The notes under the pieces are model-generated. The model was not told the DNA's origin, did no database searches, and was given only the letters and a program-made list of their open reading frames with translations. A stretch of DNA of 40,537 bases. Origin: Myxococcales bacterium. Lineage in GTDB: Bacteria > Myxococcota_A > Polyangia > Polyangiales > Polyangiaceae. The translations under genes were made by a program, and so were the position numbers. Numbering within the stretch: the first letter of the stretch is position 1; every line of letters starts with the position of its first letter. The stretch lies in assembly GCA_016191785.1 (NCBI GenBank), contig JACPVJ010000081.1:1-40537 (forward strand), given 5' to 3'. This document shows, one piece after another, positions 25,696 to 33,528 of this stretch.

Positions 25696-27627
25696 ATGGC
25701 CACGGATCGATTCGGAATCGTCGGCACCTCCATTGCGGGGACCTACGAGGTCGAAGCCGTGGTGGCCGAGGGCGGTTTCGCCATCGTGTACCGAGCCCAC
25801 CACACCGGGTTCGGGGCCAAGGTGGCGCTCAAGTGCCTGAAGCTGTCCCAGAAGGTCGGGCCCGAGCGACAGGCCGAGTTCCTCGCGCAGTTCAAGGCCG
25901 AGGCAGCGCTCTTGTTCCAGCTGTCGTCCAGCATCCCCACGGTCGTGCGTCCGCTGCACATCGACGCGCTCACCACCAAAGAGGGGACCTTCGTTCCGTA
26001 CATGGTGCTCGAGTGGCTCGAGGGCGAGACCTTGGCCGCGATCATCCACCACCGCGCGGCCGACTCGTTGCCGCCGCCACCCCTGAAGAAGCTGGTGCGA
26101 CTGCTCGGCCCGGTGGCGCAAGCGCTGGCGCGAGCGCACGACTTCACGACTGCCGACGGCCAGCGCGTGAGCATCGTCCACCAGGACATCAAGCCCGAGA
26201 ACATCTTCGTCGCGAGCGCTGCGGGCGAGCAGGTGGTGAAGATCTTGGACTATGGCGTCGCCAAGGCGCAGAGCTTCGCCAGCCAGGTGGCAGGCCCAGG
26301 CGCCGCCGAGCGCAGCGGCGTGCACTCGTTCACGCCGGCCTATGCCGCTCCCGAGCAATGGGCACCGGACAAGTTCGGCGAGACCGGGGCCTGGACCGAC
26401 GTCTGGGGTCTGGCTCTGACCTTGGTCGAGGCGATGGCGGGGCGCCTGATCATCGATGGCGACATCGCCACCATGATGAACATCGCGCTCGATCCGGTGG
26501 CGCGGCCGACTCCGCTCAACAACGACGTCGAAGTCTCACCGGAGGTCGAGGAGGTGTTCGAGCGAGCGCTCGCGCTCAATCCGCAGCATCGTCAGAGCAA
26601 CGTCGGCGAGTTCTGGGACGAGCTCTTGGTCGCCCTGGGCATGAAAGAAGGGCCCCGCGACGCGCGGCGCGAAGGCGGCGGCCTGTTGCGTGAAGAGCGG
26701 GTCGCGGTGCCGAAGGCCCGCCCAGCGCCGAAGGGCGCGACCCTCGCTCGAGTGAAGCTTCAGCCCCGCGCCGCCCCGAAGGCGCCCCTGGCCCAGCCGA
26801 GGCACCGGCTCACCATCGACGACCCGTTCGAGCTCGACGATCTCTCGGGCCCGGTCCACGAGTCGCCGCTGCCGGCGCCGCGGGGGCCGAAGCCCGAGCC
26901 CCGGATGTCGCTCGAGCTCAAGTTGCCTTCGGAGCCCCCAGGGCCCGGCCCGATCGATCTCGAAGCGGCGCTGCCCTCGCTCCCGCCCGTCGCCGTCTCG
27001 AGCCTCGAGGCCTCCATCCCGTCGCTGGCGCCGAGCGCGGCGGCGCCCGAGCCGGCGCCGCGACCGGCTGCTCCGCCCCGTCCCCCGAGCATGGAGCTCG
27101 AGGTTCCCCAGGCCGTTCCGCGCAAACCGCAAGTCGAGCTCGATCCGATCATGAGCCGGAACGCCCTCGACGTGGACGCCGCGGCGCCGTCTCAGCGCCC
27201 GGAGGCCCTCGAAGCCTCGCTGCGCCCCGCGGCCAGGGCTCCGGCGGGGCCCGCGCGCTCGGCGCGCTCGGGGGACCTCGACCTCGGGGCCGAGGCGCCG
27301 GCATTGCGCGTCGATTTCCGCTCCGAGCTCCCCCCCCGGCCCGAGCCCCCGCCGGTCCGGCCGGCGCCGCAGCGCCGAGAGCGAGCGCCCTCGTTCGCGG
27401 ATCGAGGCGACGCTCCACCGAAGAAGCGGGTCAACCTGCTCGGGGTGGGCGCCGGCCTGATCGTCGCCGCGATCGCCATCGGCGCGGCCGATCGCGCGCT
27501 GCGCCACGAGGACGGCACGTCGGTCGTCAGCCTGGGCCCGGTCACGCCCATGGTACTGGCCGGGCTGCTCTTCGCCGTGGGCCTCGGCCTGCTGATTTAC
27601 CAGTTCCTTCCCCACGATGAGCAATGA
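25696..27627 (+). CDS. Membrane-anchored Ser/Thr kinase, HQD variant
   Basis: The 643-residue protein has an N-terminal kinase domain (about 15-300), a Pro/Ala/Glu-rich spacer (about 310-570) and two C-terminal membrane helices (LLGVGAGLIVAAIAIGA; MVLAGLLFAVGLGLLIY). Gly loop AEGGFAIVY (24-32), Lys46, APEQW and DVWGL are intact. The catalytic loop reads HQD (162-164) instead of HRD, and DFG reads DYG (185-187). The catalytic Asp is kept, so it is a non-RD kinase that may be active without activation-loop phosphorylation. The start is the ATG at 25696, which aligns with the paralogue start; upstream GTG/ATG codons at 25660 and 25681 are possible. Confidence 0.9.
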   Translation: MATDRFGIVGTSIAGTYEVEAVVAEGGFAIVYRAHHTGFGAKVALKCLKLSQKVGPERQAEFLAQFKAEAALLFQLSSSIPTVVRPLHIDALTTKEGTFVPYMVLEWLEGETLAAIIHHRAADSLPPPPLKKLVRLLGPVAQALARAHDFTTADGQRVSIVHQDIKPENIFVASAAGEQVVKILDYGVAKAQSFASQVAGPGAAERSGVHSFTPAYAAPEQWAPDKFGETGAWTDVWGLALTLVEAMAGRLIIDGDIATMMNIALDPVARPTPLNNDVEVSPEVEEVFERALALNPQHRQSNVGEFWDELLVALGMKEGPRDARREGGGLLREERVAVPKARPAPKGATLARVKLQPRAAPKAPLAQPRHRLTIDDPFELDDLSGPVHESPLPAPRGPKPEPRMSLELKLPSEPPGPGPIDLEAALPSLPPVAVSSLEASIPSLAPSAAAPEPAPRPAAPPRPPSMELEVPQAVPRKPQVELDPIMSRNALDVDAAAPSQRPEALEASLRPAARAPAGPARSARSGDLDLGAEAPALRVDFRSELPPRPEPPPVRPAPQRRERAPSFADRGDAPPKKRVNLLGVGAGLIVAAIAIGAADRALRHEDGTSVVSLGPVTPMVLAGLLFAVGLGLLIYQFLPHDEQ

Positions 27628-27701
27628 CGCTAGTGCGCCCGCCAAATTTGCTACCCTGCACCGGAGGCCCGGGCCAGGCTCGGCTTCTTGCTCGAGGGTG
27701 A

Positions 27702-29642
27702 ATGACTGAAGACGTCTTCGGAATAGTAGGAACTGTCGTCGCCGGTGCCTACAAGGTCGAAGCGGTGGTCGCCGAGGGGGGCTTCGGCGTGGTGTATCGC
27801 GCGTATCATTCTGGTTTTCGCGCGTCGGTCGCGGTCAAGTGCCTGAAGGTGCCGCAGCAGCTCTCGCAAGAGCAAGAAGAGTCCTTCCTCGAGCAGTTCC
27901 GAGCCGAAGCCGAGCTACTGTTCCGGCTCAGCGCCAGCATCCCCACGGTGGTTCGGCCGCTGCACGTGGACGCCATCACTCTGCCCGACGGGCGGTTCGT
28001 GCCGTTCATGGCCCTCGAGTGGCTCGAGGGCGAGACCCTCGATGCGATCGCGCAGCGCCGACGAGCGGAGGGGTTGCCCCCGTTGCCCCTCAAGAAGCTG
28101 GTGCGGATGCTCACGCCGGTCGCCCGCGCCCTCGAGAAGGCGCACAACTTCCAGGGGCCCTCGGGGCCGATCTCGATCGTGCACCGGGATCTGAAGCCCG
28201 AGAACATCTTCGTCGCCAACATCGCCGGCGAAGAACAGGTCAAGATCCTCGACTTCGGTATCGGCAAGGCCAAGAGCATGGCCAGCCAGGTGGCTGGCCG
28301 CGCGAGCCAGACCGAGAGCGCGTTCAGCTCGTTCACCCCTGCCTACGGCGCACCCGAGCAATGGGTGCCGAAGCGCTTCGGACAAACCGGTCCGTGGACG
28401 GACGTCTGGGGTCTGGCGCTGACCATCGTCGAGGTCATGGCGGGGCGGACCATCATCGACGGCGATCACGCCGGGATGATGGGGACCACCCTCGACCCCA
28501 TTCGCCGGCCGACGCCCCGCAACGAGGGGCTCGACGTGCCGGATGCGGTCGAACGCGTCTTCACCCGAGCCCTGGCGCTCGATCCGCGCGAGCGGCATCC
28601 GGATGCCGGCGCGTTCTGGAGCGATCTCACCCAGGCCCTGGGCATGCGCCAAGAGCTGCGCGAGCCGATGTCGTCGCGCGACTCGCGAGCCGACGGCGTT
28701 GCTCCGCGGGTCGAGACCATCGAGGCGGCCACGAGTCCTCGCCACCGCGTGGCCAGCGGCGCGCGCAAGGTCAGCTTCACGGGCCTCCCCGCCCAGGCCG
28801 CGGCCGCCGCGGGACTGTACGCACCGGCGGAGACCGTGCCGCAGTCCGGCGCACCCGTCAGCGGCCCGTCCGCCGTGCCCGATCTCGATTTCGGCAGCAT
28901 CCCGGACCTGGCGGGGGCCGCACCGAGCCCCCAGGCACGCCCGAAGGCGGCGAAGAAATCCGAGCGCCCGCCGGCCTACGCGCGCGCCATGGATTTCGAC
29001 GACTCGCCGTCCCAGGTGAGCACCCTCGGGCTCGAGGTCGATCTCCCCGAAGGCGAGCGTCCGTCGTTGCGGTCGCCCGGGCTGGGCAGCGGAGCAAACT
29101 GGCCCGCGGTCACCGAGGTGGGGTCGGCGGGCGGCGCCGGCGGCAGTCGTCCGAACTGGCCCATGCCCGACATGGGCGGCCCCCATGACGTCGATGCTCG
29201 CCGCCGCATCAGCTCCGCGACCATGCCGGCCGCGACCGGTGCGCCGCGCACCGCGAGCGGGGCTCACTCCCTCGCCACTGGCAGCATTCCGCCAGCGAGC
29301 GCGTCCCAGAGCGTGCGGTCCATGCCGCCGTCGGCAGCGCCCATGGCCAGCATTCGCCCCGGGGCGGGCGCATCCATGTACCCGGGTCCCGGCACTGCGC
29401 TGCCGCCACTGCCGCCGCTGCCGCCGCTGCCGGCCGAGCAGACCGTCGTCCGCCGCGTGCTGCCTGGCGCGATCTTGGTGCTGGTCAGCATCATCGTCAC
29501 GCTCGCCGACCAGTGGTACGCCGCCTCGTCCGGCGAGCTCTTCACCCTGGGGCCGGTTCGGGCCACGTGGATCGCCGGCGTCGCGATGCTGGGTGGCGTG
29601 GTCCTGATCGCCGTGCGCCTGATCCCGAGCAGTCGCTCTTGA
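27702..29642 (+). CDS. Membrane-anchored Ser/Thr kinase, canonical paralogue
   Basis: The 646-residue protein has the same layout as its upstream neighbour: kinase domain (about 15-300), a low-complexity Pro/Ser/Ala spacer and two C-terminal membrane helices (LPGAILVLVSIIVTLA; WIAGVAMLGGVVLIAV) joined by a short outside loop. Here the catalytic text is canonical: AEGGFGVVY, Lys46, HRD (161-163), DFG. The kinase domains are clearly similar, the spacers are not, pointing to an old tandem duplication. GAGGGTG precedes the ATG, 74 bp after the first kinase. It probably phosphorylates cytoplasmic targets in response to membrane or envelope signals. Confidence 0.93.
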   Translation: MTEDVFGIVGTVVAGAYKVEAVVAEGGFGVVYRAYHSGFRASVAVKCLKVPQQLSQEQEESFLEQFRAEAELLFRLSASIPTVVRPLHVDAITLPDGRFVPFMALEWLEGETLDAIAQRRRAEGLPPLPLKKLVRMLTPVARALEKAHNFQGPSGPISIVHRDLKPENIFVANIAGEEQVKILDFGIGKAKSMASQVAGRASQTESAFSSFTPAYGAPEQWVPKRFGQTGPWTDVWGLALTIVEVMAGRTIIDGDHAGMMGTTLDPIRRPTPRNEGLDVPDAVERVFTRALALDPRERHPDAGAFWSDLTQALGMRQELREPMSSRDSRADGVAPRVETIEAATSPRHRVASGARKVSFTGLPAQAAAAAGLYAPAETVPQSGAPVSGPSAVPDLDFGSIPDLAGAAPSPQARPKAAKKSERPPAYARAMDFDDSPSQVSTLGLEVDLPEGERPSLRSPGLGSGANWPAVTEVGSAGGAGGSRPNWPMPDMGGPHDVDARRRISSATMPAATGAPRTASGAHSLATGSIPPASASQSVRSMPPSAAPMASIRPGAGASMYPGPGTALPPLPPLPPLPAEQTVVRRVLPGAILVLVSIIVTLADQWYAASSGELFTLGPVRATWIAGVAMLGGVVLIAVRLIPSSRS

Positions 29643-29696
29643 AGGGCTGGCCGTCGTGGGGGCCTTGCGCTAGGCTGCTCGGTGAGGGGTCATCGA

Positions 29697-30095
29697 GTGG
29701 GACTTGCGGACGTGGAGGCAGCGCTCGGCCGTGGCCGGGTTCTGGTGTGTGACGACGAGCGCCGGCTGGCCGATCTGACGGCGGCGCTCTTGAGGCAGTT
29801 CGGCTTCTTCGCCGAGTCGGTGGCCGATGGAGATCGAGCGGTGTCGGCGGCGCTCGCCGACCCCGGGTTCGACGTGCTGATCTTGGACTTGAACCTGAAC
29901 GGGACCAGCTCGGCGGAGGTGATCCGTCGCGTGCGGGAGCTTGGTCGGGGCACGCGCATCGTACTGACCAGCGGCTTCTGCCCGGAGGACGTGCCTCAGG
30001 CGCTGATGGCCGCGCCGGGCGTGGTGGCCTATCTCGCCAAGCCGTACCCGGTCGAGCGTCTGGTCACCACGGTGAGCGACGCGCTCTCGCGTTAG
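29697..30095 (+). CDS. Single-domain response regulator
   Basis: The 132-residue protein is a lone receiver: acidic pair D19/D20, phospho-acceptor D64 in ILDLNLNG, the Ser/Thr position in LTSG and Lys115 in AYLAKPYP. The usual MPGxxG after the Asp is replaced by NLNGTSS. There is no output domain, so it likely works by protein contact or phosphotransfer. The GTG at 29697 follows GAGGGG at good spacing; the GTG at 29682 is the alternative. It starts 54 bp after the kinase gene and may share its transcript. Confidence 0.85.
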   Translation: MGLADVEAALGRGRVLVCDDERRLADLTAALLRQFGFFAESVADGDRAVSAALADPGFDVLILDLNLNGTSSAEVIRRVRELGRGTRIVLTSGFCPEDVPQALMAAPGVVAYLAKPYPVERLVTTVSDALSR

Positions 30096-30157
30096 GCTCG
30101 AGCCGACTGACCCGCCTTGCTGCCGCCCAGGCCCTCCGCTATTGCCCGGCGGGAGCC

Positions 30158-31555
30158 ATGGCCCGAGCAAAGACCCGCAGGCGCGCGAGCGCTCCGAAGG
30201 AACCCAAGCGCCGCGAAGAAGACCTGACCGCGGAGCTCGCGGGGCAAGGGGTGACACGGGCCAAGATCGGCGGCTTCGACATCGACGGCGTGCTGCGCGG
30301 AAAGTACGTGTCGCTCGACAAGCTGAGGTCGGCGCTCTCCAAAGGCTTCGGCTTCTGCGACGTGATTTTCGGCTGGGACGTCGCCGACGTCTTGTACGAC
30401 AACGTCAAGGTCACCGGTTGGCACACCGGCTACCCCGACACCCACGCGGTGCTCGATCAGGCCACGCTGCGCCGCGTGCCTTGGGAGCCCGGCGTGGTGG
30501 CGATGCTGGCCGACTTCCGCGACGCCCAGGGCGGGCCCCATCCGGCGTGTCCGCGCTCGCTGCTCAAGCGGGTGATCGCTCGGGCCGAGCGCCTGGGGTA
30601 CTCGGCCAAGTTCGGCGCCGAGTTCGAGTTCTACCTCTTCAAAGAGACCCGCGAAACGCTCCACGAAAAGCGGTTCAAGGGCCTCACCCCCCTCGACCCG
30701 GGCATGTTCGGCTACAGCTGGGTCCGCTCGGGTCAAGACTCGGATCTGATACGCGACCTGATGGAGGGGCTGGCCGAGTTCGACATCGAGATCGAGGGGC
30801 TGCACACCGAGACCGGACCGGGGGTGTACGAGGCGGCGATTCGCTACGACGACGCCCTGCGGGCCGCGGACAAGGCCGCGCTCTTCAAGTCCGCGGTCAA
30901 GCAGATCGCGCACCAGCACGGGCTCAGCGTCACCTTCATGGCCAAGTGGAACGCCGCGCTGCCCGGGTCCAGCGGCCATCTGCACCAGTCGCTGTGGAAG
31001 AACGGCAAGAACGTGTTCTTCGACGCGGCTCGCTCCCGCAACCTCTCCGCCACCCTGCGCCAGTACATCGGCGGACAAATGGCGCTGATGCGCGAGCTGA
31101 CGGCGATGTACTCGCCCACCATCAACTCGTACAAGCGCTACGTGCCGGGGGTCTGGGCGCCGCTCACGCCGAGCTGGGGCGTGGACAACCGCACCTGCGC
31201 GATCCGGCTGATCGACCTCGGCAACCCCAGCGCCCAGCGCGTCGAGTACCGCCAGACCGCGGCGGACATCAACCCTTACGTCGCGATGGCCGCGTGCCTG
31301 GGGGCCGGGCTCTGGGGGATCGAGAAGCAGCTCTCGCCGCCGCCCGAGTCCACCGGCGACGCGAGCGGCGGCGCCGAGCGCCTGCCCACCTCCCTCGCCG
31401 AGGCGAGCCACTTGCTCTCGAAGAGCAAGGCAGCGCGGGCGCTGTTCGGCGCCGAGTTCGTGGACCACTACGTGCGCACCCGAGACTTCGAGGTGCGTGC
31501 TTTCGAGCGCGCGGTCACCGACTTCGAGCTCGCGCGCTACTTCGAGGTGATCTGA
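30158..31555 (+). CDS. Glutamine synthetase-like gamma-glutamyl ligase
   Basis: The 465-residue protein has the GS fold motifs: metal Glu residues in GAEFEFYLF (155-157) and the GLHTETGPGVYE loop (214-225), the ATP/Glu-site GSSGHLH (270-276), and an SYKRY ... NRTCAIR segment. The N-terminal 25 residues are basic and unstructured. It resembles the GlnA/PuuA-like group that ligates glutamate to ammonia or to amines. The downstream coupled alcohol dehydrogenase (TGATG overlap) suggests an amine or amino-alcohol substrate rather than ammonia. GGGAG precedes the ATG. Which substrate cannot be decided here. Confidence 0.9.
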   Translation: MARAKTRRRASAPKEPKRREEDLTAELAGQGVTRAKIGGFDIDGVLRGKYVSLDKLRSALSKGFGFCDVIFGWDVADVLYDNVKVTGWHTGYPDTHAVLDQATLRRVPWEPGVVAMLADFRDAQGGPHPACPRSLLKRVIARAERLGYSAKFGAEFEFYLFKETRETLHEKRFKGLTPLDPGMFGYSWVRSGQDSDLIRDLMEGLAEFDIEIEGLHTETGPGVYEAAIRYDDALRAADKAALFKSAVKQIAHQHGLSVTFMAKWNAALPGSSGHLHQSLWKNGKNVFFDAARSRNLSATLRQYIGGQMALMRELTAMYSPTINSYKRYVPGVWAPLTPSWGVDNRTCAIRLIDLGNPSAQRVEYRQTAADINPYVAMAACLGAGLWGIEKQLSPPPESTGDASGGAERLPTSLAEASHLLSKSKAARALFGAEFVDHYVRTRDFEVRAFERAVTDFELARYFEVI

Positions 31556-32691
31556 TGTCGACCATTTGGAGCTTTCCGACTCGAATCGTGTTCGGTGCGG
31601 GGCAGGCCGCGCGCGCGGGGGCCGAGGCCCGCCTCGCCGGGATGAGCCGCGTGCTGCTCGTCACCGACAGCGCCGTGGCGGGGCTCGGTCTGACCGAGCC
31701 GGTCCACCAGTCGCTGTCCGCCGCTGGGCTCGAGGTCGCCGTCTTCTCGGCCGTCACGCCGAACCCCACCGAGGCCGACGTGGCCGCCGGCGCCGAGGCC
31801 TATGCGGCCCATCGCGCCGACGGGATGGTCGCGGTGGGCGGCGGCTCGCCGCTCGACTGCGCCAAGCTGATCGCGGTCCGAGCCAAGACCGCGCGCCCGT
31901 GGGAAGAGCTCGACGACTCGATCGACGGCGGCGTGCACATCCCGCGGGACGTGCCGCCGGTGATCGCGCTGCCGACCACCAGCGGCACGGGCAGCGAGGT
32001 CGGTCGCTCGGGCGTGCTGACCGTGAAGTCCACCGGGAGAAAGACCGTGATCTTCGCGCCCCAGCTCTTGCCGAGGTGCGCAATCCTCGACCCCGAGCTG
32101 ACGCGGAAGATGCCCGCGAAGATCACGGCCGCGACCGGGTTCGACGCGCTCACCCACTGCGTCGAGGCGTACCTGGCCCAGGGCGACCACCCCATGGCGG
32201 ACGCCATCGCGATCGCGGGGGTGGATCTGGTGGCCAAGCACCTGGAAGCCGCAGTCGCAAACGGCGACGACCTCGAGGCGCGGGGCGGCATGATGAAAGC
32301 GGCGATGATGGGCGCGGTGGCGTTCCAGAAGGGCCTCGGTGCGTGCCATTCACTGGCGCACCCGCTGTCGAGCGAGCTCGGGATGCACCACGGTCTGGCC
32401 AACGCGCTGTGCCTGCCGGCGGTGCTCCGATTCACCGAACAGGCCGCGCTCGAGCGGGTGTTGCACGTCTCGCTGCTGCTCGGTGGCGAGGCGGAAGAGG
32501 GCGGTGGGGCGCGGGCCATTCGCGCCTTCGCCGACCGCCTGGGGTTGCCCAAAGGCCTGGCGGCAGAGGGGGTGAAGCCCGACGTGCTCGGACGGTTGGC
32601 GGACAAGGCCTTCGAGGACGCCTGCCACCGCTCGAGCCCGCGGCCCTGCAGCCGCGCCGACCTCCTTGCCCTGTACCAAGCGTCGATGTGA
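31555..32691 (+). CDS. Iron-containing alcohol dehydrogenase
   Basis: The 378-residue protein is a group III Fe-ADH: the NAD-binding GGGSPLDCAK (95-104), TTSGTGSEV (141-149), metal ligands in GFDALTHCVEAYL (D197, H201) and the His-rich HSLAHPLSSELGMHHG. Members reduce or oxidise small alcohols such as lactaldehyde, butanol or 4-hydroxybutyrate. The ATG overlaps the stop of the glutamine-synthetase-like gene, so the two act in one pathway. An oxidised gamma-glutamyl amino alcohol is a plausible substrate, by inference only. Confidence 0.94.
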   Translation: MSTIWSFPTRIVFGAGQAARAGAEARLAGMSRVLLVTDSAVAGLGLTEPVHQSLSAAGLEVAVFSAVTPNPTEADVAAGAEAYAAHRADGMVAVGGGSPLDCAKLIAVRAKTARPWEELDDSIDGGVHIPRDVPPVIALPTTSGTGSEVGRSGVLTVKSTGRKTVIFAPQLLPRCAILDPELTRKMPAKITAATGFDALTHCVEAYLAQGDHPMADAIAIAGVDLVAKHLEAAVANGDDLEARGGMMKAAMMGAVAFQKGLGACHSLAHPLSSELGMHHGLANALCLPAVLRFTEQAALERVLHVSLLLGGEAEEGGGARAIRAFADRLGLPKGLAAEGVKPDVLGRLADKAFEDACHRSSPRPCSRADLLALYQASM

Positions 32692-32782
32692 GGCTCTGCC
32701 GAATACTTTTCCATTCGTCACTCGCCGTGGCAGGCGTGGGGTGGAAAGGGGGGCGAGTCCCTCGGGCTCGCCGGCAAGGCTC

Positions 32783-33109
32783 ATGCGCAAACACCGTCGC
32801 ACCATGTGCTCACCGGGCGAGATCGACCTTCTGGCTCGCGCCCGGCGCCACCACCGACGTGGCGAGCACCGTCGTGCGATGCTGGTGATGAAGGAGATCT
32901 GCTACCGGACCCTCGACGACGCGCGGCTCTGGACGATCTACGCCGTGGCGTGCGTGCGCGCGGGGCGTCGCGACGAGGCGGCCGACGCGTTGAAGCAGGC
33001 GCTGTGGCTGCGGCAGCGCGACCGCCACGCAGACAAGGCGCGGGTCACTCGCGAGCTCCTGAGCGGCCTCTTGGCCGGAAGCGCCACGCTGCGCGTCGCC
33101 GCCGCTTGA
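32783..33109 (+). CDS. Small helical (TPR-like) basic protein
   Basis: The 108-residue protein is Arg/His-rich with two helical hairpins, one of which (LWTIYAVACVRAGRRDEAADALKQA, landmark 50-74) has the spacing of a tetratricopeptide repeat. No signal peptide. The ATG at 32783 follows AAGGC; upstream in-frame Met codons lie inside the dehydrogenase gene. Function unknown, possibly a protein-binding adaptor. Confidence 0.7.
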   Translation: MRKHRRTMCSPGEIDLLARARRHHRRGEHRRAMLVMKEICYRTLDDARLWTIYAVACVRAGRRDEAADALKQALWLRQRDRHADKARVTRELLSGLLAGSATLRVAAA

Positions 33110-33111
33110 GC

Positions 33112-33402
33112 TCAGGCCGACGCCGAGTCTTCCCAGCGGAGGCCACTGGTCTCGAACGCGCGCAGCGTGTTGCGCCCGCACATCGGGCAGGCCCACCCGA
33201 CCTGGAAACGGTCGCGGTCGGGGTGGATGCTGTGGGCGGGCGCGACCCGCGCCCTGCCGGTGGCTGGGTCGGCGGACCAGCCGCGCCGGACCAGCTTCCC
33301 TTCGCCCAGCTCGGCGAGCAGCAAGGACTGGCATTCACAGGCAGAGCGAACGGTCGCGGTCTTCACGCCCGAACGATTAGCGACGACGATTCTTCGGGTC
33401 AA
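33112..33402 (-). CDS. Small putative zinc-ribbon protein
   Basis: The 96-residue protein has CxC near residue 22 and CPMC near residue 73, giving a possible four-Cys zinc site, with a Trp-rich C-terminus. It begins with TTG at 33402, chosen because CGGAGGTGG lies 5 bp before it; the in-frame GTG at 33366 has no ribosome-binding site. It is convergent with the TPR-like gene (2-bp gap), and its start lies about 50 bp from tRNA-Gly. Function unknown. Confidence 0.65.
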   Translation of the reverse strand: MTRRIVVANRSGVKTATVRSACECQSLLLAELGEGKLVRRGWSADPATGRARVAPAHSIHPDRDRFQVGWACPMCGRNTLRAFETSGLRWEDSASA

Positions 33403-33455
33403 GCCACCTCCGGGCTTTGCGAAACGCCAGGGAGGGGGCTATGCTGCGCGGACTT

Positions 33456-33528
33456 GCGGGAATAGCTCAGCTGGTAGAGCACAAGCTTCCCAAGCTTGGG
33501 GTCGCGGGTTCGAATCCCGTTTCCCGCT
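33456..33528 (+). tRNA. tRNA-Gly(CCC), integration target
   Basis: Complete cloverleaf: acceptor GCGGGAA/TTCCCGC, D-arm TAGCTCAGCTGGTAGAGC, anticodon stem CAAGC/GCTTG with loop TTCCCAA (anticodon CCC), T-arm CGGGTTCGAATCCCG. CCA is not encoded. Its last 44 nt belong to the 54-bp repeat that flanks the integrative element, so the 3' half is supplied by the element. Confidence 0.97.
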
